Source: Neokomagataea anthophila (GTDB taxonomy: Bacteria > Pseudomonadota > Alphaproteobacteria > Acetobacterales > Acetobacteraceae). From it: a DNA stretch of 64,000 nt. Within the stretch, counting starts at the first letter, position 1. Every line of letters begins with the position of its first letter. Made by a program: the position numbers and the translations under genes. The stretch covers positions 53,920 through 117,919 of the forward strand of contig NZ_JAGRQH010000006.1 of NCBI RefSeq assembly GCF_018122595.1. The letters run 5' to 3'. The notes beneath the pieces were generated by a model, which had not been told where the DNA came from, made no database searches, and saw only the letters and a program-made list of their open reading frames with translations. This document shows positions 34,481 through 43,562 of the stretch, piece by piece.

Positions 34481-36631
34481 ATGAGTGACCATAGTGTAAA
34501 GCCGTCAATGCTTGCGCGTTTGCCATCATTGGGCGTAGCCATGCCCAACCTGCCCGTGCCAGGGTGGATAAAAAAGGGAACACATTTTGTTCCCGGAACG
34601 GATGTTGGTTTAGCGCTTGCGGTTGCCGCTCTTTTATCTGTGCTTGTACTGCCGTTACCGACGTTTATTTTGGATGTCGGTTTAGCTTTGTCGGTGACGG
34701 CATCTGTTTTGGTGTTAATGGTCGCGTTGTTTTTGCAGCGCCCATTGGATTTTACGTCTTTCCCGACATTACTTTTGCTCACAACATTGTTGCGTTTGTC
34801 GTTGGAAGTCGCGACGACCCGCCTCATCCTCAGTCATGGTTATGAAGGCACCTATGCTGCCGGGCATGTTGTCGCGGCTTTTGGTGGTTTCTTGATGGGC
34901 GGAGATGTCCTTATCGGGGCTATTTTGTTCACCATTCTTTTGGTGGTGAATTTTATGGTCATTACCAAAGGGTCTGGGCGTATTGCAGAAGTGGCAGCGC
35001 GTTTTACGTTGGATGCAATGCCAGGCAAGCAAATGGCTATTGATGCGGAACTGTCATCAGGGGCGATTAGCGATAAAGTAGCCCGGAAAAGGCGCGGTGA
35101 ATTAGAAGAATTAAGCGGTTTTTATGGTGCCATGGATGGTGCTGCAAAATTCGTACGTGGTGACGCGATAGCGAGTTTGATTATTACGGCGATTAATATT
35201 GTCGGTGGTTTGGCGATCGGTGTTGGGCGCCATTCAATGTCTGTGTTGGATGCGACATCAGCGTTCACAACATTGACCATTGGTGATGGTCTTGTGTCTC
35301 AAATTCCCGCACTGTTGGTTTCAACGGCCTCTGGTATTGTGGTGACGAAAGGCGGTACAGAAGGCGCTGCAGATGTGACGTTGGTGCGGCAGTTGGGCGG
35401 CAACCCTAAGCCTTTGGCGCTGGCGGCTGGTTCTGCTTTGGTGCTGGCACTGATGCCGGGGTTGCCTGCATTGCCGTTTCTTGCGTTGGCTGCTTTGGCT
35501 GGAGGAGGAGCATGGTGGCGTTTACGTTCTCCTTTGGCAGAGGTAGAGGATGGTGAAGACGTACCCGTGACGCCAGATGCTGCTCAGAATACTGAAGCAC
35601 CTATTTCGGAAACATTACGTGTTGATCTGTTGAAATTGGAGTTGGGCTTTAATCTTCTGTCCATAGCGGGTGGAGAAAATGCACGCTTAACTGAACAGAT
35701 TAAGGTGTTGCGCCGTACGATTGCTGCGGAGATGGGGTTTGTGCTGCCGCCTGTACGAATACAGGATAATTTGCAGCTTGATGCGGATGCTTATTGCGTC
35801 AAAATCAAAGAAATTTCTGTCGGGCAAGGAGGTTTGAAAGTTCATCATTTGTTGGCCATGGACCCTAAGGGTGGTGTGCCGGATTTGGTGGGTGAAGATA
35901 CAAAAGAACCGGCTTTTGGCTTGGCTGCACGTTGGATTGACCAGGGGCAGAGAGAGGCTGCGTTGATACGTGGCTATACAGTGGTTGACCCTGCAAGTGT
36001 GATGATCACGCATTTAACGGAGTTGGTGCGTGAGAATATGTCGGAACTCCTCTCTTATACTGAGACGCAGAAGTTACTCGATGAATTGCCGCGTGAGCAG
36101 CAAAAGCTGGTCGTAGATTTGGTGCCGTCCCAAGTGTCTGTGAGCGTTATTCAGCGTGTTTTGCAGAGCCTTTTGGCTGAGCGGATTTCTATTCGTGATC
36201 TGGCCGGCATTTTGGAGGCCTTGCAAGAAGGGTGTGGCTTGGGGCTGAAAACGGTTCCGGCTTTAACAGCGCACACACGTATGCGCCTTGCCCGGCAGAT
36301 TAGCGCCGCTGTAGCTGGGCCTCAGGGGTATATTCCTGTGGTGACGTTGAGCCCAGATTGGGAGATTCGTCTTTCCGAAAATATGGCTGGCCCTGCGGAT
36401 GACCGCCAATTGGCTTTGCCCCCGACTGCTCTTAACGAACTGGTCATGAAGTTGCGTCAAGCTCTGGAAACGGCCTTAGGGCAAGGGGAGAACCCAGTTT
36501 TGCTTGTAGCGGGTGGTTTCCGGCGGCCGTTGCGGATGGTGATTGAGCGGATACGGCCAGCCACAATGGTTTTGTCCCAATCTGAAATTTCGAGCCGAGC
36601 GAAAATTCGCACGGTTGGGGTGGTGTCATGA
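34481..36631 (+). CDS. flhA: flagellar export gate protein FlhA
   Basis: Large export-gate subunit, 716 residues. Eight membrane helices occupy about the first 330 residues (including LLLTTLLRLSLEVATTRLIL and FVRGDAIASLIITAINIVGG, the FHIPEP-family core), followed by a cytoplasmic domain (LRVDLLKLELGFNLLSI ... SVIQRVLQSLLAERISIRDLAGILEAL) that binds chaperone-substrate complexes. GAGGAGG precedes the ATG at 34481. It lies in the same run as fliF-fliN and flhF. Confidence 0.97.
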   Translation: MSDHSVKPSMLARLPSLGVAMPNLPVPGWIKKGTHFVPGTDVGLALAVAALLSVLVLPLPTFILDVGLALSVTASVLVLMVALFLQRPLDFTSFPTLLLLTTLLRLSLEVATTRLILSHGYEGTYAAGHVVAAFGGFLMGGDVLIGAILFTILLVVNFMVITKGSGRIAEVAARFTLDAMPGKQMAIDAELSSGAISDKVARKRRGELEELSGFYGAMDGAAKFVRGDAIASLIITAINIVGGLAIGVGRHSMSVLDATSAFTTLTIGDGLVSQIPALLVSTASGIVVTKGGTEGAADVTLVRQLGGNPKPLALAAGSALVLALMPGLPALPFLALAALAGGGAWWRLRSPLAEVEDGEDVPVTPDAAQNTEAPISETLRVDLLKLELGFNLLSIAGGENARLTEQIKVLRRTIAAEMGFVLPPVRIQDNLQLDADAYCVKIKEISVGQGGLKVHHLLAMDPKGGVPDLVGEDTKEPAFGLAARWIDQGQREAALIRGYTVVDPASVMITHLTELVRENMSELLSYTETQKLLDELPREQQKLVVDLVPSQVSVSVIQRVLQSLLAERISIRDLAGILEALQEGCGLGLKTVPALTAHTRMRLARQISAAVAGPQGYIPVVTLSPDWEIRLSENMAGPADDRQLALPPTALNELVMKLRQALETALGQGENPVLLVAGGFRRPLRMVIERIRPATMVLSQSEISSRAKIRTVGVVS

Positions 36632-36656
36632 TGTGTGACGGAAAGCAGGAGGCGTT

Positions 36657-37748
36657 GTGCGCGTAAAACTTATACGAGAAGCATCTATGCCGGCTGCAAT
36701 GTCCGTTGTGCGACGTGAGTTTGGTGAGGATGCTTTGATCCTAGGCACACGCTCATTGCGGGGTGGTGGAGTTGAGGTGACGGTTGCGCGTGATGATGTG
36801 GAGGATGAGCCCGCGCCATTACGCCCCGTTGCGGTAGAGGCTCAGTCATTTGATGCTGAAGATGATGTCTTTACGGGGGTATCACTGCAAAAATGGCATG
36901 GGTTTACTATGCCGGGCCTTGAAGAGGCTGAAACCCCTGAGCAGGAAGTGATGATACTTGGTCATCAGGTCCGTATGGGGACTTTGGACTTGGCACGTGG
37001 TGCACCGCCTTTGGTGGTTTGTGGTGTGCCGGGTAGTGGTAAGACACTCGCGGTCACACGCTTGGCGACACGTATGGTGCTGGCTGGTCGTGATCCTCTT
37101 GTCGTGACGATGGATACAGAGCGCTCTGGTGCTTTTGAGCAGTTATCGGCTTGTATGGATATTTTGGGGGTGGAACTACGTGCCGTCGAGACGCCAGACG
37201 CACTAAAGACTCTTCATGCGCGTGAGGGGCAGCGGCGTATGATGCTGGTGGATACGTTTGGCGTATCGCCTTGGGATGCGGCGCTGATGAGCCGGTTGGT
37301 GCAGATTAAAAAGGCCGTTCATGCTGATTTGGCAGTCGTACACCCCGCAGGGGGGCATGTGGACGAGACATGTGACACGTTGGCCGCGTTCCAGCGTATA
37401 GGGGCTAATAATCTTATTGTTTCGAAAACGGATTGTACGCGCCGAATGGGAGATGTCGTGCAAGCTTCTTTGCAGGGCTTGTCTATGGTGGAAGTGAGTT
37501 CCGGGCGGGGGGTCATTGATGGTTTGCGTCCTGTAACGCCTAAAATTTTACGCGATGTTTTATTGGATATGCAAAGGCGTGCGCCGGCCGCCGGGCGAAA
37601 GATGAATATGATGAAGCCGAAAAGTCGTGAGAGCCTTATGGTTCAACCCCATACGGGACGAGCAGAGGGGTTACGGGTGGGGCGCTCTGTTGTGCCCAAA
37701 AATGCAGAAATTTTGGCGCGGCATATGTTGGCACAGGGGCGAGTGTAA
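36657..37748 (+). CDS. flhF: flagellar SRP-like GTPase FlhF
   Basis: GTPase that fixes where and how many flagella form. 363 residues from GTG at 36657, preceded by AGGAGG. The N-terminal B-domain region starts VKLIREASMPAAMSVVRREFGEDALIL (residues of FlhF type); the P-loop is CGVPGSGKT, with LVDTFGVSPWD and IVSKTDCTRRMG as the later G-motifs. Stop overlaps the next ATG by one base (TAATG). Confidence 0.9.
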   Translation: MRVKLIREASMPAAMSVVRREFGEDALILGTRSLRGGGVEVTVARDDVEDEPAPLRPVAVEAQSFDAEDDVFTGVSLQKWHGFTMPGLEEAETPEQEVMILGHQVRMGTLDLARGAPPLVVCGVPGSGKTLAVTRLATRMVLAGRDPLVVTMDTERSGAFEQLSACMDILGVELRAVETPDALKTLHAREGQRRMMLVDTFGVSPWDAALMSRLVQIKKAVHADLAVVHPAGGHVDETCDTLAAFQRIGANNLIVSKTDCTRRMGDVVQASLQGLSMVEVSSGRGVIDGLRPVTPKILRDVLLDMQRRAPAAGRKMNMMKPKSRESLMVQPHTGRAEGLRVGRSVVPKNAEILARHMLAQGRV

Positions 37749-38662
37749 TGAGTGAAGCAATGATGCAGCACGCTAAACACGATAAAATTTTATCGCTTAT
37801 GAGCATGGAAAATGGTGTGCGGCTTTCGGATGGAGAGCGCACACGGGTTATTGCGGTGGCATCCGGTAAGGGAGGGGTGGGTAAGACGTGGATGTCGGTT
37901 TCACTCGCGCATGAGTTGGCGCGTGCTGGCCGTCGGGTTTTGATTGTTGATGGTGACTTTAGCTTGGCGAATGTGGATTTGCAGCTTGGTTTGGCGCCAC
38001 GTTATGATCTGGTGGATCTTCTATCTGGAAAATGCCGCTTGGAAGACGCAATCCAAACGTATGAATCTGGTGCGGTAACGCGGGATAAAAAGACATTGAG
38101 GTTTGATGTGTTGCCAGGGCGTTCGGGCTTGTCGGCGGGGGCAGGGCTGGAACGTGGGAGTGCAGATAGGCTGTTGTTATCGCTGCGTTTGTTGCGTCGT
38201 TATGATGTGATTGTTTTGGATTTATGCGCGGGCATTGATGCTGTGACGCGTCATTTATCCGCCGTGGCGGACCGATTGGTTGCGGTGACAACGGAAGAGC
38301 CTACAGCACTGGCTGATGTCTATGCTGTGATGAAGCTTTATGCGCGGGATCGGCGGGCAGCGGGGGGAAATATCGATGATTGTCAGGTGGTGATTAATCA
38401 GGCTGCAAGCCATCGCAGTGGGCGTAAGACGTTTGAAAAACTCTTTATGGCGTGTCGTTCTTTCTTGAAGTGGGAGCCTGAACTGGCCGGGTGTATCCGG
38501 AAGGATAGCCGGGTGCCGGGTGCTATTCGGCAGCAGCGGAGTGTGGTGGAAAATTATCGCCTTTCACCTGCATCTGTGGATATTGGTCGTTTGACGGATA
38601 CGTTGCTGAAAAGTTTAGCCATTGAGCGGGTTTCTGAAAGACGGGATTTACGCACAGGCTGA
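37748..38662 (+). CDS. flhG: MinD-like ATPase FlhG/FleN
   Basis: ParA/MinD-family ATPase working with FlhF in flagellar number control. 304 residues with the deviant Walker A SGKGGVGKT (signature K41, catalytic K46), VLIVDGDFSLANVDLQLGL and VIVLDLCAGID. The family's C-terminal membrane-targeting helix is not obvious. The ATG overlaps the flhF stop. Confidence 0.9.
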   Translation: MSEAMMQHAKHDKILSLMSMENGVRLSDGERTRVIAVASGKGGVGKTWMSVSLAHELARAGRRVLIVDGDFSLANVDLQLGLAPRYDLVDLLSGKCRLEDAIQTYESGAVTRDKKTLRFDVLPGRSGLSAGAGLERGSADRLLLSLRLLRRYDVIVLDLCAGIDAVTRHLSAVADRLVAVTTEEPTALADVYAVMKLYARDRRAAGGNIDDCQVVINQAASHRSGRKTFEKLFMACRSFLKWEPELAGCIRKDSRVPGAIRQQRSVVENYRLSPASVDIGRLTDTLLKSLAIERVSERRDLRTG

Positions 38663-38707
38663 GCATCGCGTATCAGTAGCGGTACTGAAACCCATAGGGG
38701 CATGATG

Positions 38708-39550
38708 ATGCGTATCGCACTGATCCAGATGACGCCGGGCACGGAACGGGCAGAGAATATCGCTCAAGCTCAGCGTTTGGTTGCGGAAGCAGTGACACAA
38801 GGGCAGGCTGAACTTGTGGTCCTGCCAGAAGTGTGGAGCTGTTTGGGTGGAGTGCGCGATACAAAATTGGCGGCATCTGAGCCTTTGCCAACTGCCGGAG
38901 AGGTCGGTGGTGTGCTGTATGAAGCTCTGCGTGAGATGGCACAACAGCACGGAGTTTGGGTGCATGGTGGTTCTATCGGTGAGCGTGTGGAGCAGGATGG
39001 CAATACGCGTCTTGCGAATACGACATTGGTGTTTGCACCAAATGGGCAAGAAGCGGCGCGATACCGAAAAATCCATCTTTTTGATGTCGTGACACCGAAT
39101 GGTGAGGGGTACCGTGAGAGCGATACTTACGTTGCCGGTGATGAAGTAACGACGGTTGATATTGCGGGTGTCCCTACGGGTTTAGCTATTTGTTACGATA
39201 TGCGTTTTGCGGAGCTGTTCTTGGCGCTGCGTGCAGCAGATGTAAAAATGGTTCTTCTTCCTGCGGCCTTTACGCAGCAAACGGGCGAAGCGCATTGGGA
39301 AGTTCTTCTTCGGGCTCGTGCGATTGAGATGCAGGCGTGGGTTGTCGCGTGCGGCACGACGGGGTGGTACACGGAATCTGATGGGACACAACGCCAGACT
39401 TATGGGCATTCGCTTATTGTGAGTCCGTGGGGAGATGTTGTGTTAAAACTAGGCAGTGAACCCGGTTGGGGTGTTGCTGAAGTGGATGTGTCTTTGGTGG
39501 AAAAGACCCGCCAGCGGATGCAAGTGCAAGAGAATCGCCGGTTGATTTGA
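38708..39550 (+). CDS. carbon-nitrogen hydrolase, Nit1-type amidase
   Basis: 280 residues of the nitrilase superfamily. The catalytic triad is visible as E in [10 protein letters not shown] in YRKIHLFDV and C in [10 protein letters not shown]. The sequence ([25 protein letters not shown]) is close to deaminated-glutathione amidases (Nit1/YafV), which repair damaged glutathione. Three ATGs lie in a row (38702, 38705, 38708); the last has AGGGG at 7 bases. It is followed by nadK after 7 bases. Confidence 0.83.
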   Translation: MRIALIQMTPGTERAENIAQAQRLVAEAVTQGQAELVVLPEVWSCLGGVRDTKLAASEPLPTAGEVGGVLYEALREMAQQHGVWVHGGSIGERVEQDGNTRLANTTLVFAPNGQEAARYRKIHLFDVVTPNGEGYRESDTYVAGDEVTTVDIAGVPTGLAICYDMRFAELFLALRAADVKMVLLPAAFTQQTGEAHWEVLLRARAIEMQAWVVACGTTGWYTESDGTQRQTYGHSLIVSPWGDVVLKLGSEPGWGVAEVDVSLVEKTRQRMQVQENRRLI

Positions 39551-39557
39551 TATCGTC

Positions 39558-40316
39558 ATGAAAATTGCTTTTCGGGCGTCTAGCGCTCCCCCCGCACAGG
39601 AAGCGCTAGGCCGTTTTGTTGCGCGTTATGGTGATGCCTCTTTGGAGGATGCTGAGGTCGTTGTTTGCCTCGGTGGTGATGGGTTTATGTTGGAAACGCT
39701 TCATACGGTGATGGGGCGTGATGTGTCTGTGTACGGCATGAATTACGGCACGGTTGGCTTCCTCATGAATGCACCGCATGAGGATGAACTGATGGAGTGC
39801 TTGGACCGCGCACAGCCCTCGGTTTTACACCCTTTGCGCATGACGGCTCGTACGGCTTCTGGTGAAGTGTCAGAAGCTTTGGCGTTTAATGATGTCTTTC
39901 TATTCCGGCAGACACGGCAGACATCGCATATTCGTATTGAAGTGGATGGGCGCACACGCTTGGAGGAGTTGGTGTGTGATGGCATCATCGTTGCGACCCC
40001 TGCGGGTTCAACGGCGTATAATTTATCCGCGCATGGTCCGATTGTCCCGTTGAGTGCGAATATTTTGCCATTGACCCCGATTTCTGCGTTTCGCCCTCGG
40101 CGGTGGCGTGGAGCGCTATTACCGTCGACAGCGGTGGTGCGGTTTACGTTGTTGGATACAGAGAAAAGGCCAACGGCTGCCGTAGCGGATTCAACGGAAA
40201 TACGTGATGTGGTGGAGGTGACGGTGTGTGAAGATCGTTCCTATCATGCGCGTGTCTTGTTTGATCCGGATCACGGCTTGTCAGAGCGGATTATTGTCGA
40301 ACAATTTGCAGGGTAA
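39558..40316 (+). CDS. nadK: NAD kinase
   Basis: Phosphorylates NAD+ to NADP+. 252 residues, a compact form without the long N-terminal extension found in enterics, as in other alphaproteobacteria. The catalytic GGDG is at 39-42, followed by [12 protein letters not shown] and the NAD site [22 protein letters not shown]. nadE and nadK both lie in the window but are not in one operon. Confidence 0.95.
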   Translation: MKIAFRASSAPPAQEALGRFVARYGDASLEDAEVVVCLGGDGFMLETLHTVMGRDVSVYGMNYGTVGFLMNAPHEDELMECLDRAQPSVLHPLRMTARTASGEVSEALAFNDVFLFRQTRQTSHIRIEVDGRTRLEELVCDGIIVATPAGSTAYNLSAHGPIVPLSANILPLTPISAFRPRRWRGALLPSTAVVRFTLLDTEKRPTAAVADSTEIRDVVEVTVCEDRSYHARVLFDPDHGLSERIIVEQFAG

Positions 40317-40459
40317 GGGGTCTTTACGAAGGAGTGCTCTGTGCTCGTCTATCTCAGGTGGACAGTTCTGAACCGGAGTGCATGGCCGCTTTGGTTTGGG
40401 GCGCGCAGGCTTCAAGCATTGTCCGTGTTGTGATGTGTTGAGGCTATATGAGGTGGGCA

Positions 40460-40494
40460 GTGCATCACCTTAGTTGAAATTGGTGGTGATGCAC
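40460..40494. terminator. 10-bp hairpin between converging nadK and dehydrogenase
   Basis: GTGCATCACC pairs perfectly with GGTGATGCAC over a 15-base loop. No T-run on either side, so termination is suspected only. The rest of the 190-base gap shows nothing clear. Confidence 0.4.
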
Positions 40495-40507
40495 GTGCCG
40501 TTACCGC

Positions 40508-41440
40508 TCAAAGAATGGGCGTGAGGAGTGGCTTACCGTCAAAATGGGCCACGAGGTTATCAATCATAAGGTTGCCCATTGCTGTACGTGTTTCCACGGT
40601 AGCGGAGGCTTGGTGGGCTTGTAGGACGGTGTTTCGGAGGGACAAGAATGCTGGGTTAATGGTCGGCTCGTTTTGGAATACATCAAGCCCAGCCCCAGCA
40701 ATGATATTCTTTTGAAGTGCATCAAGCAGGGCGGCTTCATCCACAACAGTGCCGCGTGCAATATTGATCAGGATACCGTTTGATCCCAAGGCTTTGAGCA
40801 CGTCAGCATTAATCATATTGGCGGAGCGTGGCCCGCCTGATACGGCGAGGATCAAGACATCGGCCCATTGAGCAAGATCGAGCAGGTTGGGCTCAAAGCG
40901 TAGCGTGCTTTCTGGGCGGGGGCGTGAATTGAAATAGGCGAGTTCGACCCCAAAGGCAGTTGCACGGTGGGCGATGGCTTGGCCAATATTACCGAAACCT
41001 ACAATGCCGACTTTGCGCCCTCGAACGGTACGGGCGAGGGGCGGTTGTTGGGTGCTCCATTGGCCGCTGCGTACGAAATCATCATTGTGAACGGTGTTGC
41101 GGAGGGTGGATAGCATGAGGCTAAGTGCCATATCCGCGACATCATCGGTCAGTGTGCCCAGTGTGGTGGCAACGCGGATATTTCTGGCCTGTGCTGCGGC
41201 GAGATCAATTTGATCCGTACCGACGCCGTTAACAGAAATAATTTCTAGATTTGGCAGAAGATCCATGATGGCCAAAGGCAGGCCAGAGCCTCCGCCTGTG
41301 GCGACTCCACGGATTCGAGGAGCGATAGTGGATAACTCTTGCGGAGTCGTAAATTGATGGGTGGTAAAGAGCGTTTTGAGGCGTGTGTCAATGGGGGCAG
41401 GGAAGGAATCAATGAGGAGGAGATCAGCGTTCGTGGACAT
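40508..41440 (-). CDS. D-isomer 2-hydroxyacid dehydrogenase (hydroxypyruvate/glyoxylate reductase type)
   Basis: 310 residues. Rossmann motif VGIVGFGNIGQAIA, catalytic arginine in NIARGTVVDE, glutamate in FQNEPTI and histidine in VLQAHQASATVETR (family HxGSAT; here HQASAT). The sequence is most like hydroxypyruvate or glyoxylate reductases. Last of a minus-strand trio behind a phosphatase and an AEC transporter, with 32-base spacing. Confidence 0.85.
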   Translation of the reverse strand: MSTNADLLLIDSFPAPIDTRLKTLFTTHQFTTPQELSTIAPRIRGVATGGGSGLPLAIMDLLPNLEIISVNGVGTDQIDLAAAQARNIRVATTLGTLTDDVADMALSLMLSTLRNTVHNDDFVRSGQWSTQQPPLARTVRGRKVGIVGFGNIGQAIAHRATAFGVELAYFNSRPRPESTLRFEPNLLDLAQWADVLILAVSGGPRSANMINADVLKALGSNGILINIARGTVVDEAALLDALQKNIIAGAGLDVFQNEPTINPAFLSLRNTVLQAHQASATVETRTAMGNLMIDNLVAHFDGKPLLTPIL

Positions 41441-41472
41441 TGTATGTCTCCGTGAGGGGGCAGGCTATTGAA

Positions 41473-41934
41473 TCAGCGGTCTAAAGTGCGGGTGGCGAGC
41501 ATTTTGCAAGCAAATTCCACCTCTTTCCATACGGTGTCGAAGCCAGAATCGGGTCCGTAATAGGGATCTTCGACGTCATTTCCTTCGCGTCCGGGGTAGT
41601 GATCCAGCATGAGAGAGAGTTCGGCAGTCGCGTCATGCGGGCGCATTTTGCGTAGGGCAAAAAGGTGTGATTGGTCGAGTGCTATGATGTGGGTAAATCT
41701 GTGGAAATCTTCTGGATGAACAGCGCGCGCTCGGAGTTTTGAGGCATTCAATGCGTGTTTGTGGGCTACGCGTTGTGCGCGTGGATCAGGTGGATCACCG
41801 ATGTGCCAATGCCCAGTGCCTGCGGAGTCGATATCCAGTGTGAGGCCACGTTTTTCAGCCTCATGGCGCATAGCGACTTCGGCGAGGGGGGAGCGGCAGA
41901 TGTTACCGGTACAGACAAAGAGAAAGCTGGGCAT
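41473..41934 (-). CDS. low-molecular-weight protein tyrosine phosphatase
   Basis: 153 residues, near the usual length. The P-loop CTGNICRS carries nucleophile C8 and R14; the general acid is the D of DPYYG. Such enzymes in bacteria dephosphorylate tyrosine kinases of exopolysaccharide export (BY-kinases) or other proteins. No kinase lies beside it. It sits between the AEC transporter (24 bases) and the dehydrogenase. Confidence 0.92.
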   Translation of the reverse strand: MPSFLFVCTGNICRSPLAEVAMRHEAEKRGLTLDIDSAGTGHWHIGDPPDPRAQRVAHKHALNASKLRARAVHPEDFHRFTHIIALDQSHLFALRKMRPHDATAELSLMLDHYPGREGNDVEDPYYGPDSGFDTVWKEVEFACKMLATRTLDR

Positions 41935-41958
41935 GGTGTTTTCCAGTGAATGTCTTGG

Positions 41959-42927
41959 TCAGGATGTCAGCCAGATGAAGAAGGACATTGTTGCGATTGA
42001 ACTCAGCGTTCCGAAGAACAGAATGGATGCAACCTCACGCTCAAGAACCTGAAAGCGCATGGCCAGAATAACATTGATGGAGGCGCTGGGAATGGCCATC
42101 GTCAACACAGTTTCGCGCATTGGCATATGGGGGAGGTGCCACATACGGGCAATGGCGTAGATAAGGCCCGGAATAACGAGGTTTTTTGCAAAGATGACAA
42201 GGCCAACCAAAGGGCTGAAGCGGACCTGCCGTGTAAAGAGCACCACGCCAGATGCGAAAAGGGCGGCTCCTCCCGTTGTATGACCTAGCAGCAAAAGCGA
42301 ACCTTTGAGGAAAGGGGGAAGAGAGAACCCAACACAGACAAGGGTGAGCGCCAGCATAGGTACCCAGACCACGGGTTCGCGGAAGGCATGTTTGAGTTGG
42401 GCGATGAGTGGGCTTTTTGTACTGGCTGCTGTTGTAGGTTTGGTATTTTGCAGCAGAATGAAAGAAAGCGGCATTTGTACGAGGTTCATGGCCAGTGCTC
42501 CGACGGAAATGGGGACGGCGCTGGCGGGGCCAAATAACTGCCCTAATACAGGGATGCCGATGAATGGGACGGATGGCCCAGTTGTAGCCATGGCGATCAT
42601 CGCGGCTTCGCGGCGTGGAAAGCGGAAAATACCGTGTAAGACGCCAAAGATCAGCCCATACCCGCCAATCATGGCGAAGCAGATCAACACGGCGATAGGG
42701 CCTGCGGTCATCACTTCAGCGCGTGGCGTGCTGAGGATGGAGGCGAGGAGCTCAATCGGTAGAGCATAGAGCATGACCAAGCGCGTTAGAACGCTGGCTT
42801 GTACGGCATCAAAATCACGTCTGTAAGCAGCGTAATAGCCGAGGGCGAGTGTGACGAGGATAGGCAGAATGGACTGCACAATGGTTATGAAGAGAGAGGA
42901 CGCGCTCGGCATCGGGCAAATCACCAT
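41959..42927 (-). CDS. AEC family transporter
   Basis: 322 residues with about ten membrane helices arranged as two inverted halves, as in auxin-efflux-carrier-type permeases (FITIVQSILPILVTLALGYY at the N-terminus; MAIPSASINVILAMRFQV in the second half). Substrates in bacteria include small carboxylates. A second ATG at 42912 is equally possible; neither has a strong ribosome binding site. First gene of the trio, so export of a hydroxyacid could be linked to the dehydrogenase. Confidence 0.8.
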   Translation of the reverse strand: MVICPMPSASSLFITIVQSILPILVTLALGYYAAYRRDFDAVQASVLTRLVMLYALPIELLASILSTPRAEVMTAGPIAVLICFAMIGGYGLIFGVLHGIFRFPRREAAMIAMATTGPSVPFIGIPVLGQLFGPASAVPISVGALAMNLVQMPLSFILLQNTKPTTAASTKSPLIAQLKHAFREPVVWVPMLALTLVCVGFSLPPFLKGSLLLLGHTTGGAALFASGVVLFTRQVRFSPLVGLVIFAKNLVIPGLIYAIARMWHLPHMPMRETVLTMAIPSASINVILAMRFQVLEREVASILFFGTLSSIATMSFFIWLTS

Positions 42928-43109
42928 TTTTCAATAGAGAATGCCGTATATGGCCCGATTGAAAGGGAGGGCATCGGCATTATGATAGGAATGATCTTCC
43001 TTATCATTCTTCTGCGCTTCGTCTATCCCTAAGAGTGAGAGCGCGGTTTTTGTATCTTGTGCGTGATGGTGCGCGTTGTGATGCTGTGCTGGAAAAGAAG
43101 GACACCAAA

Positions 43110-43421
43110 ATGCACGCATTATTGAATGCTGTTTGTACCGTTTTGTTGGTTGCGGCGGGGTTGGTTACGGCTGTTATTGCTGTTGTGGAAGCGGCATGTC
43201 GCGGCGCGCTCGTTCATTTTGGTGTAGCGCCAGAATTACAGACACTTGTGCTTTTAGGGCTGTTCTTCTTTTTGCTTTACGGTGTCTTACGTCTTTTCGG
43301 GCGCATACTGGCATTTTTGCTGATCGTGGCTCTTGTGCTGTATATTTTGCAGGATTTCTCTTTGCTGCCAGCGGTGCATCACGCGGCAATGGTCACGCAG
43401 GGCCATTTGGAAAGGCTGTAA
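43110..43421 (+). CDS. small membrane protein of unknown function
   Basis: 103 residues from the ATG at 43110 with AGAAGGA eight bases upstream; the longer frame to 43035 has no such site. Two or three hydrophobic segments (LLVAAGLVTAVIAVVEAA, LLGLFFFLLYGVL, ILAFLLIVALVLYIL) make up most of the chain. No family recognised. It is alone between a divergent transporter and the oligopeptidase. Confidence 0.55.
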   Translation: MHALLNAVCTVLLVAAGLVTAVIAVVEAACRGALVHFGVAPELQTLVLLGLFFFLLYGVLRLFGRILAFLLIVALVLYILQDFSLLPAVHHAAMVTQGHLERL

Positions 43422-43562
43422 GGCCCTATCAGGTGTAAGTCACGGCGATTGCGCGGAGAGTGGCGCGGCTTTTCGGTTCGCGCCCATGTCACTGTAGCCT
43501 CTAAAATCGGTGGTGTTCTTCCCCATTGAATAGCGGGTCGTTCTGCGCCACATCTTTACATT

